From: Pseudomonas viridiflava
GTDB taxonomy: Bacteria; Pseudomonadota; Gammaproteobacteria; Pseudomonadales; Pseudomonadaceae
Length of the DNA: 64,000 nucleotides
NCBI RefSeq assembly: GCF_900582625.1
Contig: NZ_UTIQ01000241.1
Location: 744,001 to 808,000 of the forward strand
Reading direction: 5' to 3'
Position numbers and translations under genes: made by a program. The first letter of the stretch is position 1. Each line of letters begins with the position of its first letter. The notes beneath the pieces were generated by a model, which was not told where the DNA came from, did not search any database, and saw nothing but the letters and a program-made list of their open reading frames with translations. This document shows, piece after piece, positions 20,098-27,863 of the stretch.

Positions 20098-20156
20098 GTA
20101 TTTGCCCATGACTTTCTTGGTAAACTGCGCGCCCTTAATTTCCCGAGCCGCGGCGC

Positions 20157-21173
20157 ATGTCTTCTCTCGATCAGGCGCTGCGCGCCGCTCTCGTCAATCG
20201 CCATGCCCTGCTCGCCGAGCTGCACACCCAGGGCACCGACTGCTACCGCCTGTTCCACGGCAGCCAGGAAGGCGCGTCCGGCCTGACCATCGACCGTTAC
20301 GGCCCGCAACTGCTGGTGCAGAGCTTCCACAGCCCGCTGGACCGCGGCACCCTGCTGGCCGCTCACGCGCTGATCAACCGCGAACTCAACCTCGACCTGC
20401 TGCTGGTCTACAACGACCGTTCCGGCAGCAACTCGCGCATCGACCGCAGCGACGCCGTTTACCCAGCCGAACCCGCTGCGCTGGAAGCGTGCGTGGGTCA
20501 CGAATGGGGCCTGAACTACCGCGTCCGTGGCCGCCACGCCGGGCAAGACCCGCTGCTGTTTCTCGACCTGCGCAACGCCCGCGGCTGGGTAAAAGACCAC
20601 AGCGCCGGCAAGAGCGTGCTCAACCTGTTCGCCTACACCTGCGGCGTCGGCCTTAGCGCGGCGGCAGGCGGGGCGAGCGAGGTGTGCAATCTGGATTTCG
20701 CCGAAGGCAACCTGGCCGTCGGCAAGGAAAACGGCGCGCTCAACCCGACGTTGGCGCCGATGCAGTTCATTCAGTCCGACTATTTCCCCGCCATTCGCCA
20801 ACTCGCCGGCCTGCCGATCAGCCAGCGGCGCGGGCAAAAACTGCCGAGCTACCCGCGCCTCGAACAACGCCACTACGACCTGGTGTTACTCGATCCGCCG
20901 GCCTGGGCGAAAAGCGCGTTTGGTACGGTCGATTTGCTGCGCGATTACCAGAGCCTGCTCAAGCCCGCGATTCTCGCCACAGCCGAAGACGGCGTGCTGA
21001 TCTGCTGTAACAACCTGGCAAAGGTGGCCCTGGAAGATTGGCGTGAGCAGGTGCTGCGTTGCGCCGAGAAAGCCGGTCGGCCGGTGCGCAAGTGGCAGGT
21101 GATGCCGCCGGCGGCGGACTTCCCTTCAAGCGATGGCAAGCCGCCGTTGAAAACGCTGATTTTGCAGTTTTAA
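20157..21173 (+). CDS. Class I SAM-dependent methyltransferase, RlmI/RlmK-like
   Basis: 338 residues. The C-terminal half is a Rossmann methyltransferase: NLFAYTCGVGLSAAAGG (SAM loop), the acidic VCNLDFAEGNL, and YDLVLLDPPAWAKSAFG with the DPPxW-type catalytic motif. The N-terminal part (DCYRLFHGSQEGASGLTIDRYG) is like the EEHEA/PUA-adjacent region of 23S rRNA m5C methyltransferases of the RlmI group. A 23S rRNA or similar RNA target is likely but not proven. ATG 20157 follows 'GGCGC' with a weak ribosome site. A repeat pair begins within its stop codon. Confidence 0.85.
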   Translation: MSSLDQALRAALVNRHALLAELHTQGTDCYRLFHGSQEGASGLTIDRYGPQLLVQSFHSPLDRGTLLAAHALINRELNLDLLLVYNDRSGSNSRIDRSDAVYPAEPAALEACVGHEWGLNYRVRGRHAGQDPLLFLDLRNARGWVKDHSAGKSVLNLFAYTCGVGLSAAAGGASEVCNLDFAEGNLAVGKENGALNPTLAPMQFIQSDYFPAIRQLAGLPISQRRGQKLPSYPRLEQRHYDLVLLDPPAWAKSAFGTVDLLRDYQSLLKPAILATAEDGVLICCNNLAKVALEDWREQVLRCAEKAGRPVRKWQVMPPAADFPSSDGKPPLKTLILQF

Positions 21174-21242
21174 AAGCATCGCGGCTTAAGCCGCTCCTAC
21201 AGAGTGTGCGAACCGTGGGAGCGGCTTTAGCCGCGATGCTTT
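21173..21242. repeat. REP-type inverted pair (family 2)
   Basis: AAAGCATCGCGGCTTAAGCC ... GGCTTTAGCCGCGATGCTTT, an almost perfect palindrome with a GTGTGCGAACCGT centre. It starts at the last base of the methyltransferase stop codon, so it probably also shapes the mRNA 3' end. Same family at 26709-26781 and 61351-61424. Confidence 0.9.
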
Positions 21243-21335
21243 CCCGTCCTACAAACGAAACATGCCGCACGTGCCGAACCTCAGGCCCGTGCCATACTCC
21301 AAGCCACTTCTCGCCAGGAAAGTTGAAGCGTCGCC

Positions 21336-24320
21336 ATGCCCAAAGGATTGAAACGCGCCGTTGGCGCCCTGCTGATTGCCGTCGGTTTATATAGCCTGCT
21401 CGGCTTTCTGATTTTGCCGGGCATTGCCCTGCGTATCGCCAACCAGCAACTGGCGGCCATGGCCACGGTGCCGGCGAAACTGGAGCGTCTGGAGCTCAAC
21501 CCATTCAGCCTGGAAGTCAGCGCCTGGGGCCTGCACATCGGCGAACCGGCCGCCGACCAAATCGGCTTTCAACGCCTGTACGCCAACCTGCAACTGGACA
21601 GCCTATGGACCGGCGCCCTGCACCTGGCCGACGTTGAGTTGGAAAAGTCCCAAACTGCCGTGCAGTTCAGTAAAGACGGCACGCTAAATCTGACCCAATT
21701 ATTCAAACTTCCCAGCAGCCCCGAGCCAGCCAAAGACCCGGACGCCAAGCCATTCCCGCTGCGCCTGGACCGTCTGCAACTGATTGAAGGCGCGCTGCAA
21801 TTCGCCGATTTGCGCCCCAGCGAGCCCGTACAGTTCGTGTACGACTCGATGAACCTTGAGCTCAAGCACCTGAGTACGCTGCCCGAAGACAACGCCGAAA
21901 TGACCCTGCTCGCCAAAGGTCCCTACGGCGGGCAAGTCGACTGGTCCGGCAAGGTCAGCCTGTCGCCCATCACCTCCAGCGGTCAGCTGAAGATCACCGA
22001 CGGCAATATGCAGGCCTTCTGGCCCTATGTGCGTGACGCGGTGCCGTTGGTGCTGGAGAAAGGCACCCTGAGCCTGAGCACCGATTACACGTTGGATTTG
22101 AGCCAAGGCACCAAGATGCTGCTCACCAATGCCACCCTCACCGTGGCACCGTTCGCCATCAAAGCCACCGACAATCGTCCGTTGGTCAATCTCGAGCGTT
22201 TGGAAGTCAGCGAAACCTCGGTGGACCTCGCCAAGCAACTGGTCACCATCGGCAAGATCCGCAGCCAGAATCTGGAAACCTGGGCCACGCGAGAAAAGGA
22301 CGGCGAGCTGGATTGGCAGAAGCTGTTTGCCAGCAAACCGGTCAGCAAAAAAGTCGAGCCCGCGCCGGCCGCCGCCGTTGAGCAACCGGAAGGCACCGAA
22401 GCGCCAGCGCCCACGCCAGCGACCGACCCGAACGTGGTGGCCGCCAAGCAAGTGCCGCCCTCCAGCGAGCCGCCAAAGCCGTGGCAGGTGCTGTTGCAAG
22501 ACACGCAACTGCGCGGTTACCACATCCACCTCGCCGACCGCGTTCCGAAAGAAGCGGTGGCGCTGGACATCGGCCCGCTGAACCTCGACCTGCAAAAATT
22601 CGACAGCCTCAACGGTTCGCCTTTCACCCTCAAGCTCGACACGGGCGTGGGCAAGCAAGGCAAGATCACGGCCGCCGGGCAGGTCAATCTGAACCCGGTC
22701 AATGCGCAGCTGAAAGTCACCACCCAGGACATCGACCTGCGCGTGGCCCAGGCTTACCTCGATCCGTTTGTGCGCATCGAGCTGCGCAGCGGCTTGCTCG
22801 GCAGTGATCTGGCCGTCGACCTGAAAAGCACCGAACCGCTAGCGTTCAGCATCACGGGCCGCGCGCAGGTGAACCAGCTGCACACGCTCGACACCCTGAA
22901 AAGCCGCGATTTCGTGAAGTGGAAACAACTCACTCTGGACGGCCTGAACTACAAACACGGCGACGCGCTTGCCATCGAGAAGGTCAGCCTAGCCCAGCCC
23001 TACGCGCGCTTCATGATTAACGAAGACCGCAGCACCAACGTCAGCGATCTGGTAATCAAGCAACCCGACGAGCCAAACACCAGCGCGAAAAAACAACCGG
23101 CGCCAGCCGGCAAACCGCTGGGCATTCACATCGGCGGCATTGCCATCGACAACGGCTCGGCCAACTTTGCCGACTTCAGCCTGACGCCCAACTTCGGCAC
23201 CGCTATTCAGCAGCTCAACGGGCAGATCGGCACCCTCGACAACCGCACCTCGCAACCGGCCAATGTGGATATCAAGGGCAAGGTCGATCGCTACGCGCCG
23301 GTGAGTATCGTCGGTAGCCTGAACCCGTTCGAACCCCTTGACGCGTTGGACCTGACCACCAGCTTCAAACACGTCGAACTGACCACGCTGACGCCCTACT
23401 CCGGCAAGTTCGCGGGCTATCGCATCCGCAAAGGGCGGATCAATCTGGACCTGCATTACCGCATCGAAAAAGGTCAGCTGAACGCCGAGAACAAGCTGGT
23501 GGTGGAGAAGCTGCAACTGGGCGAGAAGGTCGACAGCCCGGACGCGGTGGACCTGCCGATTCGCTTGGCGGTGGCCCTGCTGAAAGACACCAGCGGCAAG
23601 ATTCAGCTGGAATTGCCGGTGTCTGGCGATCTCAACAATCCGCAATTCAGCGTGATGCCGATTGTGTGGCAGACCCTGCGTAATCTGGTGCTGCGCGCGG
23701 CATCGGCACCGTTCAAATTTATCGCCGGCTTGGTTACTGGCGGCTCGGACGTGGACATCAGCACCGTGCAGTTCGCCGCCGGCAGCGCCAGCCTTGATGG
23801 CAGCGCCGAAAGCGGCTTGAACACGCTGTCCGCCGCGCTGAAAGAACGGCCACTGCTGCGCCTGGAAGTGGAAGGCCTGAGCGCCGCCAAAGCCGACGGC
23901 CCGCTGCTGGCCGAACAGCGTTTGCACCGCGAGTACCAGTACATCTACTACAAGATGCTGCAACGCCGTGGCGACAAAGTGCCCGCCAAAGCCGGGCTGA
24001 TTGAGGTTCCGGAAGATGAGCAGGCACCGATGCTGGAGGGCATCTATCGCACTCGCCTGAAGAAGCAGCCGCCGGCTGAATGGGCGCAGTTGAGTGACGA
24101 CGAACGCTCGGTCAAATTGCGCGCCGACCTGATAGCCCACTGGAGCAACAATGAGGTGTTACTGCGTAAGCTGGCCCAGGCCCGCGCGGCGACCATCAAG
24201 CATTATCTGGTGAGCAAAGGCGGTCTGGCGGACGAGCGCATCTACATGGTCGACGTCAGCCTGGGGGAACCGGAAAGCAACGGCCGGGTAGCTTCGCCGC
24301 TTAACCTCGACAGCGAATAA
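21336..24320 (+). CDS. Large DUF748 / AsmA-like envelope protein
   Basis: 994 residues. An N-terminal membrane anchor (about residues 7-32, AVGALLIAVGLYSLLGFLIL) is followed by a very long beta-rich periplasmic region with repeated 'xLxVxxLxxxxxDxL' blocks (LELNPFSLEVSAWGLHIGEP, LQLDSLWTGALHLADVEL, IGGIAIDNGSANFAD). This is the pattern of DUF748, a relative of AsmA/TamB-type lipid-conduit proteins. A Pro/Ala-rich linker lies near residues 345-375 (EPAPAAAVEQPEGTEAPAPT). The C-terminal part (VQFAAGSASLDGSAESGLN) resembles the start of an OmpA-like peptidoglycan-binding domain. Envelope or lipid transport is an inference. Confidence 0.85.
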   Translation: MPKGLKRAVGALLIAVGLYSLLGFLILPGIALRIANQQLAAMATVPAKLERLELNPFSLEVSAWGLHIGEPAADQIGFQRLYANLQLDSLWTGALHLADVELEKSQTAVQFSKDGTLNLTQLFKLPSSPEPAKDPDAKPFPLRLDRLQLIEGALQFADLRPSEPVQFVYDSMNLELKHLSTLPEDNAEMTLLAKGPYGGQVDWSGKVSLSPITSSGQLKITDGNMQAFWPYVRDAVPLVLEKGTLSLSTDYTLDLSQGTKMLLTNATLTVAPFAIKATDNRPLVNLERLEVSETSVDLAKQLVTIGKIRSQNLETWATREKDGELDWQKLFASKPVSKKVEPAPAAAVEQPEGTEAPAPTPATDPNVVAAKQVPPSSEPPKPWQVLLQDTQLRGYHIHLADRVPKEAVALDIGPLNLDLQKFDSLNGSPFTLKLDTGVGKQGKITAAGQVNLNPVNAQLKVTTQDIDLRVAQAYLDPFVRIELRSGLLGSDLAVDLKSTEPLAFSITGRAQVNQLHTLDTLKSRDFVKWKQLTLDGLNYKHGDALAIEKVSLAQPYARFMINEDRSTNVSDLVIKQPDEPNTSAKKQPAPAGKPLGIHIGGIAIDNGSANFADFSLTPNFGTAIQQLNGQIGTLDNRTSQPANVDIKGKVDRYAPVSIVGSLNPFEPLDALDLTTSFKHVELTTLTPYSGKFAGYRIRKGRINLDLHYRIEKGQLNAENKLVVEKLQLGEKVDSPDAVDLPIRLAVALLKDTSGKIQLELPVSGDLNNPQFSVMPIVWQTLRNLVLRAASAPFKFIAGLVTGGSDVDISTVQFAAGSASLDGSAESGLNTLSAALKERPLLRLEVEGLSAAKADGPLLAEQRLHREYQYIYYKMLQRRGDKVPAKAGLIEVPEDEQAPMLEGIYRTRLKKQPPAEWAQLSDDERSVKLRADLIAHWSNNEVLLRKLAQARAATIKHYLVSKGGLADERIYMVDVSLGEPESNGRVASPLNLDSE

Positions 24321-24428
24321 TCCGTCGCGCTGCACGCCTTGCAACAGGGGGTGCAGCGCCGATCGGCAGTGTGACAGTGCCGATACACGGGTGTAGCCTA
24401 TTGCCTACGTCGCCACCGGACACCTTCC

Positions 24429-24740
24429 GTGAAAACCTCCGCGTTTAACGCTGCCGCCCTCCTTGCCCTCCTCGTTAACAACTACGCATTCGCCTCGGCC
24501 ACCTTGCGTTGCGAAAGCGGCCTGATCAGCGTCGACGATCGTGCAGGCGAGGTGCAAAGCAAATGCGGCGAACCGCTGAGCCGCAACGTGGTGGCCAACA
24601 AAGTGGTGTACGGCTACTACGGCGAACGCAGCGAAGTGCTGGTGGAAGAATGGGCGTACGGCCCGCGCAACGGCATGTATTACTACCTGCGCTTCGAAGG
24701 CAATCGGCTGGTGAACATCGACTCCAAACGGGGCGGCTAG
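24429..24740 (+). CDS. DUF2845 secreted small protein (copy 1)
   Basis: 103 residues with an N-terminal signal peptide (hydrophobic AALLALLVNNYAFASA, likely cut before TLRC). The mature part has two conserved Cys (RCESG and SKCGEP), EEWAYGPRN and YYLRFEGNRLVNIDSKRG, the DUF2845 pattern. The two cysteines could form a disulfide in the periplasm. Start codon is GTG 24429. Copy 2 follows 37 bases after the stop. Function unknown. Confidence 0.88.
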   Translation: MKTSAFNAAALLALLVNNYAFASATLRCESGLISVDDRAGEVQSKCGEPLSRNVVANKVVYGYYGERSEVLVEEWAYGPRNGMYYYLRFEGNRLVNIDSKRGG

Positions 24741-24777
24741 TCGCCGCCCTCAAGCCAACAGGACAGGAAGCCCTGCC

Positions 24778-25074
24778 ATGAAAAAATTGTTTTTACTGTG
24801 TTTGCCGTTACTGGCTATCGCCACCCAGAGCGAAGCATCGTTGCGCTGCGCCAAAGGCATCGCCAGCGAAGGCGACCGTACGATTGAAGTGCAAACCAAA
24901 TGCGGTGATCCGGTGAGCAACAGCGTGATCGGGTACGTGAAAACCCGCACGGGCATCACCAGCACCGAAGTAGAAGTCCAGGAATGGGTTTATGGCCCGC
25001 GTGAGGGCGGGATGATGTATTTCCTGCGCTTCGAGGGTGGGCGGTTAGTGCGGATCGACAGCAAACGCGGCTAA
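24778..25074 (+). CDS. DUF2845 secreted small protein (copy 2)
   Basis: 98 residues, a clear paralogue of the preceding gene: RCAKG, TKCGDPVSNSV, QEWVYGPREGG and YFLRFEGGRLVRIDSKRG align along the whole mature domain. A signal peptide (KKLFLLCLPLLAIATQSEAS) precedes the first conserved Cys. AGGACAGG upstream serves as ribosome site. The pair looks like an old tandem duplication: the domain is kept while signal peptides and mid-segments have diverged. Function unknown. Confidence 0.88.
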   Translation: MKKLFLLCLPLLAIATQSEASLRCAKGIASEGDRTIEVQTKCGDPVSNSVIGYVKTRTGITSTEVEVQEWVYGPREGGMMYFLRFEGGRLVRIDSKRG

Positions 25075-25151
25075 CACCGCATCGGGCTTCCCGGCGTCGG
25101 CCCATACGGCGTTGAAGCCCGAGACCAACTATCAAGTCATCGGAAGACGCC

Positions 25152-26600
25152 GTGCTCATCATCCCCGCCGAACACCCGCTGGACTGGAAAAAACCGCCCG
25201 TCATTACTCTGCTGCTGATCGTGCTCAATGTGCTGATTTACTTCGGCTACCAGAGCGGCGACGGCGCGCGACAAGAGGTGGCGGTGAAGGCATATCTGGA
25301 CGCCGGGTTGCTCAACCGCGAGAAGGCGCTGTTCGTTGAGTCATTCAGCCGCCGCAATAAACTCGACGACGACCAGCGCAAATGGCTGACCTCGGCGCCT
25401 CGCGTGCAGCTGGCGCAAGTGATCCTCGGCGACCTCGAATTCGAAAACACCCTGCACTACACGCCGGCCTATCAGGACGATCCCGCCTGGCAAGCCGACC
25501 GCGCCAGGGCCGAAGCCGCGCGCAACACCATGAGCAACTACCGCTTTGGCTTCATCCCAGCCAAGTTCACCGTGCAAGGCTTGTTCGGCGCGATGTTCCT
25601 ACACGCCGACTTCGGGCACCTGGCGGGCAACATGTTGTTCCTGTTTATCTTCGGCTTCGCCCTGGAGCGCGCCCTGAGCCCAGCCGTTTACGTGGGCTTG
25701 TACGTAATGAGCGGCCTAGCTTCGCACCTGCTCTGGTGGGCCATGGACCCGGTATGGGCCACGGGTATTGGCGCGTCCGGCGCCATCGCCGGATTGATGG
25801 GCATGTACCTGGGTATTTACGGGCTGCGGCGAATCAACTTCTTCTACTGGCTGGGGCCGATGTTCGGCTACTTCCGCGCGCCGGCATTGTGGATTCTGCC
25901 GATCTGGATGGGCAAAGAACTCTACGGCGTGCTGCTGGCTGACGACCACGTGAACTACTACGCGCACCTCGGCGGCATGGGCGCCGGGTTCCTCGCCGTG
26001 TGGTTGCCACGGCAAGTGGGCAAGCTGAAGGTCGACGAGGCTTACCTCAACAAGGAAGACCCGGACGCGCCGTTCAAACGCGAAGTGGCCGCGTTGGATA
26101 GCTTGATCGGTCAATTCAACCTGGAACAGGCGGCCGCGCGCGGACCCGATTTGCTTACACGTTATCCCAATCGCCTGATACTGCTTGAACGCCTATATCC
26201 GGTCGCCAAAAGCCGCGAAGACAAAGTGCTGCTCAGCGCCGTGCTCAAACAATTCTTCACCCTGCCCCATGCCACCGCCAACCTGCCGCAACTGCAACGC
26301 CTGGCCGACGACAGTGCGCAGTTCGCCCTGCTGCAACACCCCGCCGTGCAACTGCACCTGCTGCAACGCCTGCTCCAAGCCCGGGACGGCGTGCGTGCGC
26401 TATCGACCTGGCGAAAACTCATCCAAACCCGCAACCGCCCGCCGCAGTTGCCCGCCCTGACCCTGCAACTGGCCAAACAGCTCGGCCAACAAGACGACCG
26501 AAGAAGCGTGGCCGAACTGCACGAATTTCTGCGCGCGGTTTATCCCGATGCCGAGCAGACACAGCAGTTGGGCGTATATCAGCAGCACATCGCCCGGTAG
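25152..26600 (+). CDS. Rhomboid family intramembrane serine protease
   Basis: 482 residues. The rhomboid core has one N-terminal span (ITLLLIVLNVLIYFGY), a loop insertion of about 90 residues, then LFGAMFLHADFGHLAGNMLF (conserved HxxxN), the catalytic Ser209 in GASGAIAGLMG and the catalytic His272 in YYAHLGGMGAGF. After the core comes a soluble helical tail of about 190 residues (from about 290) rich in Leu/Gln/Arg, with no membrane spans. GTG 25152 is used as start. It follows the two secreted DUF2845 genes closely. The substrate is unknown. Confidence 0.9.
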   Translation: MLIIPAEHPLDWKKPPVITLLLIVLNVLIYFGYQSGDGARQEVAVKAYLDAGLLNREKALFVESFSRRNKLDDDQRKWLTSAPRVQLAQVILGDLEFENTLHYTPAYQDDPAWQADRARAEAARNTMSNYRFGFIPAKFTVQGLFGAMFLHADFGHLAGNMLFLFIFGFALERALSPAVYVGLYVMSGLASHLLWWAMDPVWATGIGASGAIAGLMGMYLGIYGLRRINFFYWLGPMFGYFRAPALWILPIWMGKELYGVLLADDHVNYYAHLGGMGAGFLAVWLPRQVGKLKVDEAYLNKEDPDAPFKREVAALDSLIGQFNLEQAAARGPDLLTRYPNRLILLERLYPVAKSREDKVLLSAVLKQFFTLPHATANLPQLQRLADDSAQFALLQHPAVQLHLLQRLLQARDGVRALSTWRKLIQTRNRPPQLPALTLQLAKQLGQQDDRRSVAELHEFLRAVYPDAEQTQQLGVYQQHIAR

Positions 26601-26610
26601 CACCCATTTT

Positions 26611-26696
26611 TGTAGGAGCCAGCTTGCTGGCGAACCCTGCAAACCTCGGTCGCGATCATCGTTTGCAGGGGTTCGCGAGCAAGCTCGCTCCTACAG
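26611..26696. repeat. REP-type inverted pair (family 1, second copy)
   Basis: TGTAGGAGCCAGCTTGCTGG ... CGAGCAAGCTCGCTCCTACA, same family as 4026-4108; the left arm has diverged at its inner part (CCAGC for CGAGC with a matching GCTGG change). The inner GTTTGCAGGG/CCCTGCAAAC arms also pair. Confidence 0.9.
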
Positions 26697-26708
26697 AGAC
26701 CTGAAACT

Positions 26709-26781
26709 GTGGGAGCGGCTTTAGCCGCGATGTTTTTGCGCTTTCAGGCCCGGCCAATCGCGACTGAAGTCGCTCCTACAG
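26709..26781. repeat. REP-type inverted pair (family 2, second copy)
   Basis: GTGGGAGCGGCTTTAGCCGC ... and the diverged partner GCGACTGAAGTCGCTCCTACA. It follows the family 1 pair after 12 bases, making a cluster of repeats downstream of the rhomboid gene. Confidence 0.8.
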
Positions 26782-26807
26782 TAGTGGGTAGGTGATACTT
26801 GCTTTGC

Positions 26808-26945
26808 GAAGGTGGCCGTTACTCGCTCAAGGGTTTCGGGGCTAAGGTCGGGCAAGGCGCCCGGAGCTTTTGAGCGCAGCGTAGTCCACTACGTGAGCAT
26901 CAAAAGCGAGGAGCAACGCCGCCCGGCCGACGACCCGGAAGCCGT
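26808..26945. repeat. Long imperfect palindromic element, copy A
   Basis: About 138 bases centred on GCGTAGTCCACTACGTGAGC, with flanking arms GCTTTTGA/TCAAAAGC and outer GGGCAAGGCG / CAACGCCGCCCGGCC. It shares the central block and order of arms with 57265-57392. It has no coding capacity I trust. Together with the REP pairs it fills the gap between the rhomboid gene and csbD. Confidence 0.7.
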
Positions 26946-26963
26946 CCGGTTGTGGGCACACAT

Positions 26964-26994
26964 AAAAAAACCCCGGACAAGTCCGGGGTTTTTA
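26964..26994 (-). terminator. csbD terminator (works in both directions)
   Basis: AAAAAAACCCCGGAC-AA-GTCCGGGGTTTTT, a textbook hairpin with A-tract and T-tract, starting a few bases beyond the csbD stop. Confidence 0.93.
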
Positions 26995-27002
26995 ATGTGT
27001 GC

Positions 27003-27200
27003 TCACAACTTACTAGAGAAGTCGCGGAGCTCGTCCTGAGCTTTTTCTTTGCTCCACCCATAGCGCTCCTGAAGTTTCCCTGCCAGGTACTCGCTATGCC
27101 CTTCGGCGACATCCAAGTCGTCGTCCGTCAGGTCGCCCCAACGTTCCTTAATCTTGCCGTTGAGCTGTTTCCACTTGCCTTTGATCACGTCGGAATTCAT
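27003..27200 (-). CDS. CsbD family stress protein
   Basis: 65 residues, the normal CsbD size. The signature repeats are VIKGKWKQLNGKIKERWGDL and AEGHSEYLAGKLQERYGWSK. Members are small, highly charged and induced by general or osmotic stress (sigma-B in Bacillus, AlgU/RpoS-type responses in Pseudomonas); the biochemical role is unknown. AGGAGGACTT precedes the start, a strong ribosome site. It lies downstream of a BON-domain gene, a frequent partner in stress loci. Confidence 0.93.
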   Translation of the reverse strand: MNSDVIKGKWKQLNGKIKERWGDLTDDDLDVAEGHSEYLAGKLQERYGWSKEKAQDELRDFSSKL

Positions 27201-27266
27201 GAGAAGTCCTCCTTTGATGGGGCGAACCAGGCGCCAGAATGACGCCTGGGGAATTGCTGTCTGGCG

Positions 27267-27289
27267 ATCAACTGAATCGTTCAGTTGAT
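27267..27289 (-). terminator. Hairpin after BON-domain gene
   Basis: ATCAACTGAA-TCG-TTCAGTTGAT, a perfect 10-bp stem directly after the stop, but without a T-tract. It may stabilise the 3' end rather than terminate. Confidence 0.5.
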
Positions 27290-27293
27290 GGAA

Positions 27294-27665
27294 TTAATCA
27301 GCCGATTTCAGGCCGTCGGCAGACACTGCCTTAACGCCTTTGATGCCTTTGGCTTTGGCAACGGCCAGGTCACGCTCGGCTTCGCTCTTAACGACGCCGG
27401 ACAGGGCAACCACGCCTTTGTTGGTTTCAACTTTGATGTCCAGTGCGCTAAGTGCGCTGTCGGCCACGAAGGTGGATTTAACTTTGCTGGTGATCCAGGT
27501 ATCAGTCACCGCTTCTTCAGCGTTGTCCACGGTGTCGCTGGCGGCCATCATCAGCGGGGCAGTCGAGGTGTGGGTGGTGTCGGCGAACGCCAGAGGCGTC
27601 ATGCTCAGGCTCAGTGCGCCGGCAGTGGCAGCTGCAATAACCAATTTATTGAATGGCTTGTTCAT
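27294..27665 (-). CDS. Periplasmic BON-domain protein
   Basis: 123 residues: signal peptide (LVIAAATAGALSLSMTPLAFA, cut before DTT) followed by one BON domain (TDTWITSKVKSTFVADSALS, IKVETNKGVVALSGVVKSEA, AKGIKGVKAVS), as in OsmY. BON domains bind membranes or phospholipids, and OsmY-like proteins act as stress-induced periplasmic chaperones. A CACTCC... reverse-complement GGAGTGAGA ribosome site precedes the ATG. csbD follows 93 bases downstream. Confidence 0.9.
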   Translation of the reverse strand: MNKPFNKLVIAAATAGALSLSMTPLAFADTTHTSTAPLMMAASDTVDNAEEAVTDTWITSKVKSTFVADSALSALDIKVETNKGVVALSGVVKSEAERDLAVAKAKGIKGVKAVSADGLKSAD

Positions 27666-27863
27666 AACGTCTCACTCCTGTTCATTTGAAAATTCCGCCG
27701 CCTGTCCTGGCTGCGGTTTCACAGTACATATCGCAAGCGCTGTGCCAGTTTTTAAAAGATAATTTAACCCTTTAAAATCAATCACTTAGTAAACATTCAA
27801 AACGAAGCGGATCGTGCAGATTGCAAGTTAGCCGCTTCGCTTACTTGCAAACTGCATGAACTG

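Noticed and set aside
24327..24359. Hairpin GCGCTGCAC/GTGCAGCGC after the DUF748 gene as terminator
   Set aside because: The stem is good, but no T-tract follows and the 15-base loop is long; left out of the terminator list.
26812..27039. A 75-codon frame between the rhomboid gene and csbD
   Set aside because: It runs across the palindromic element and the csbD terminator and so is almost surely non-coding.
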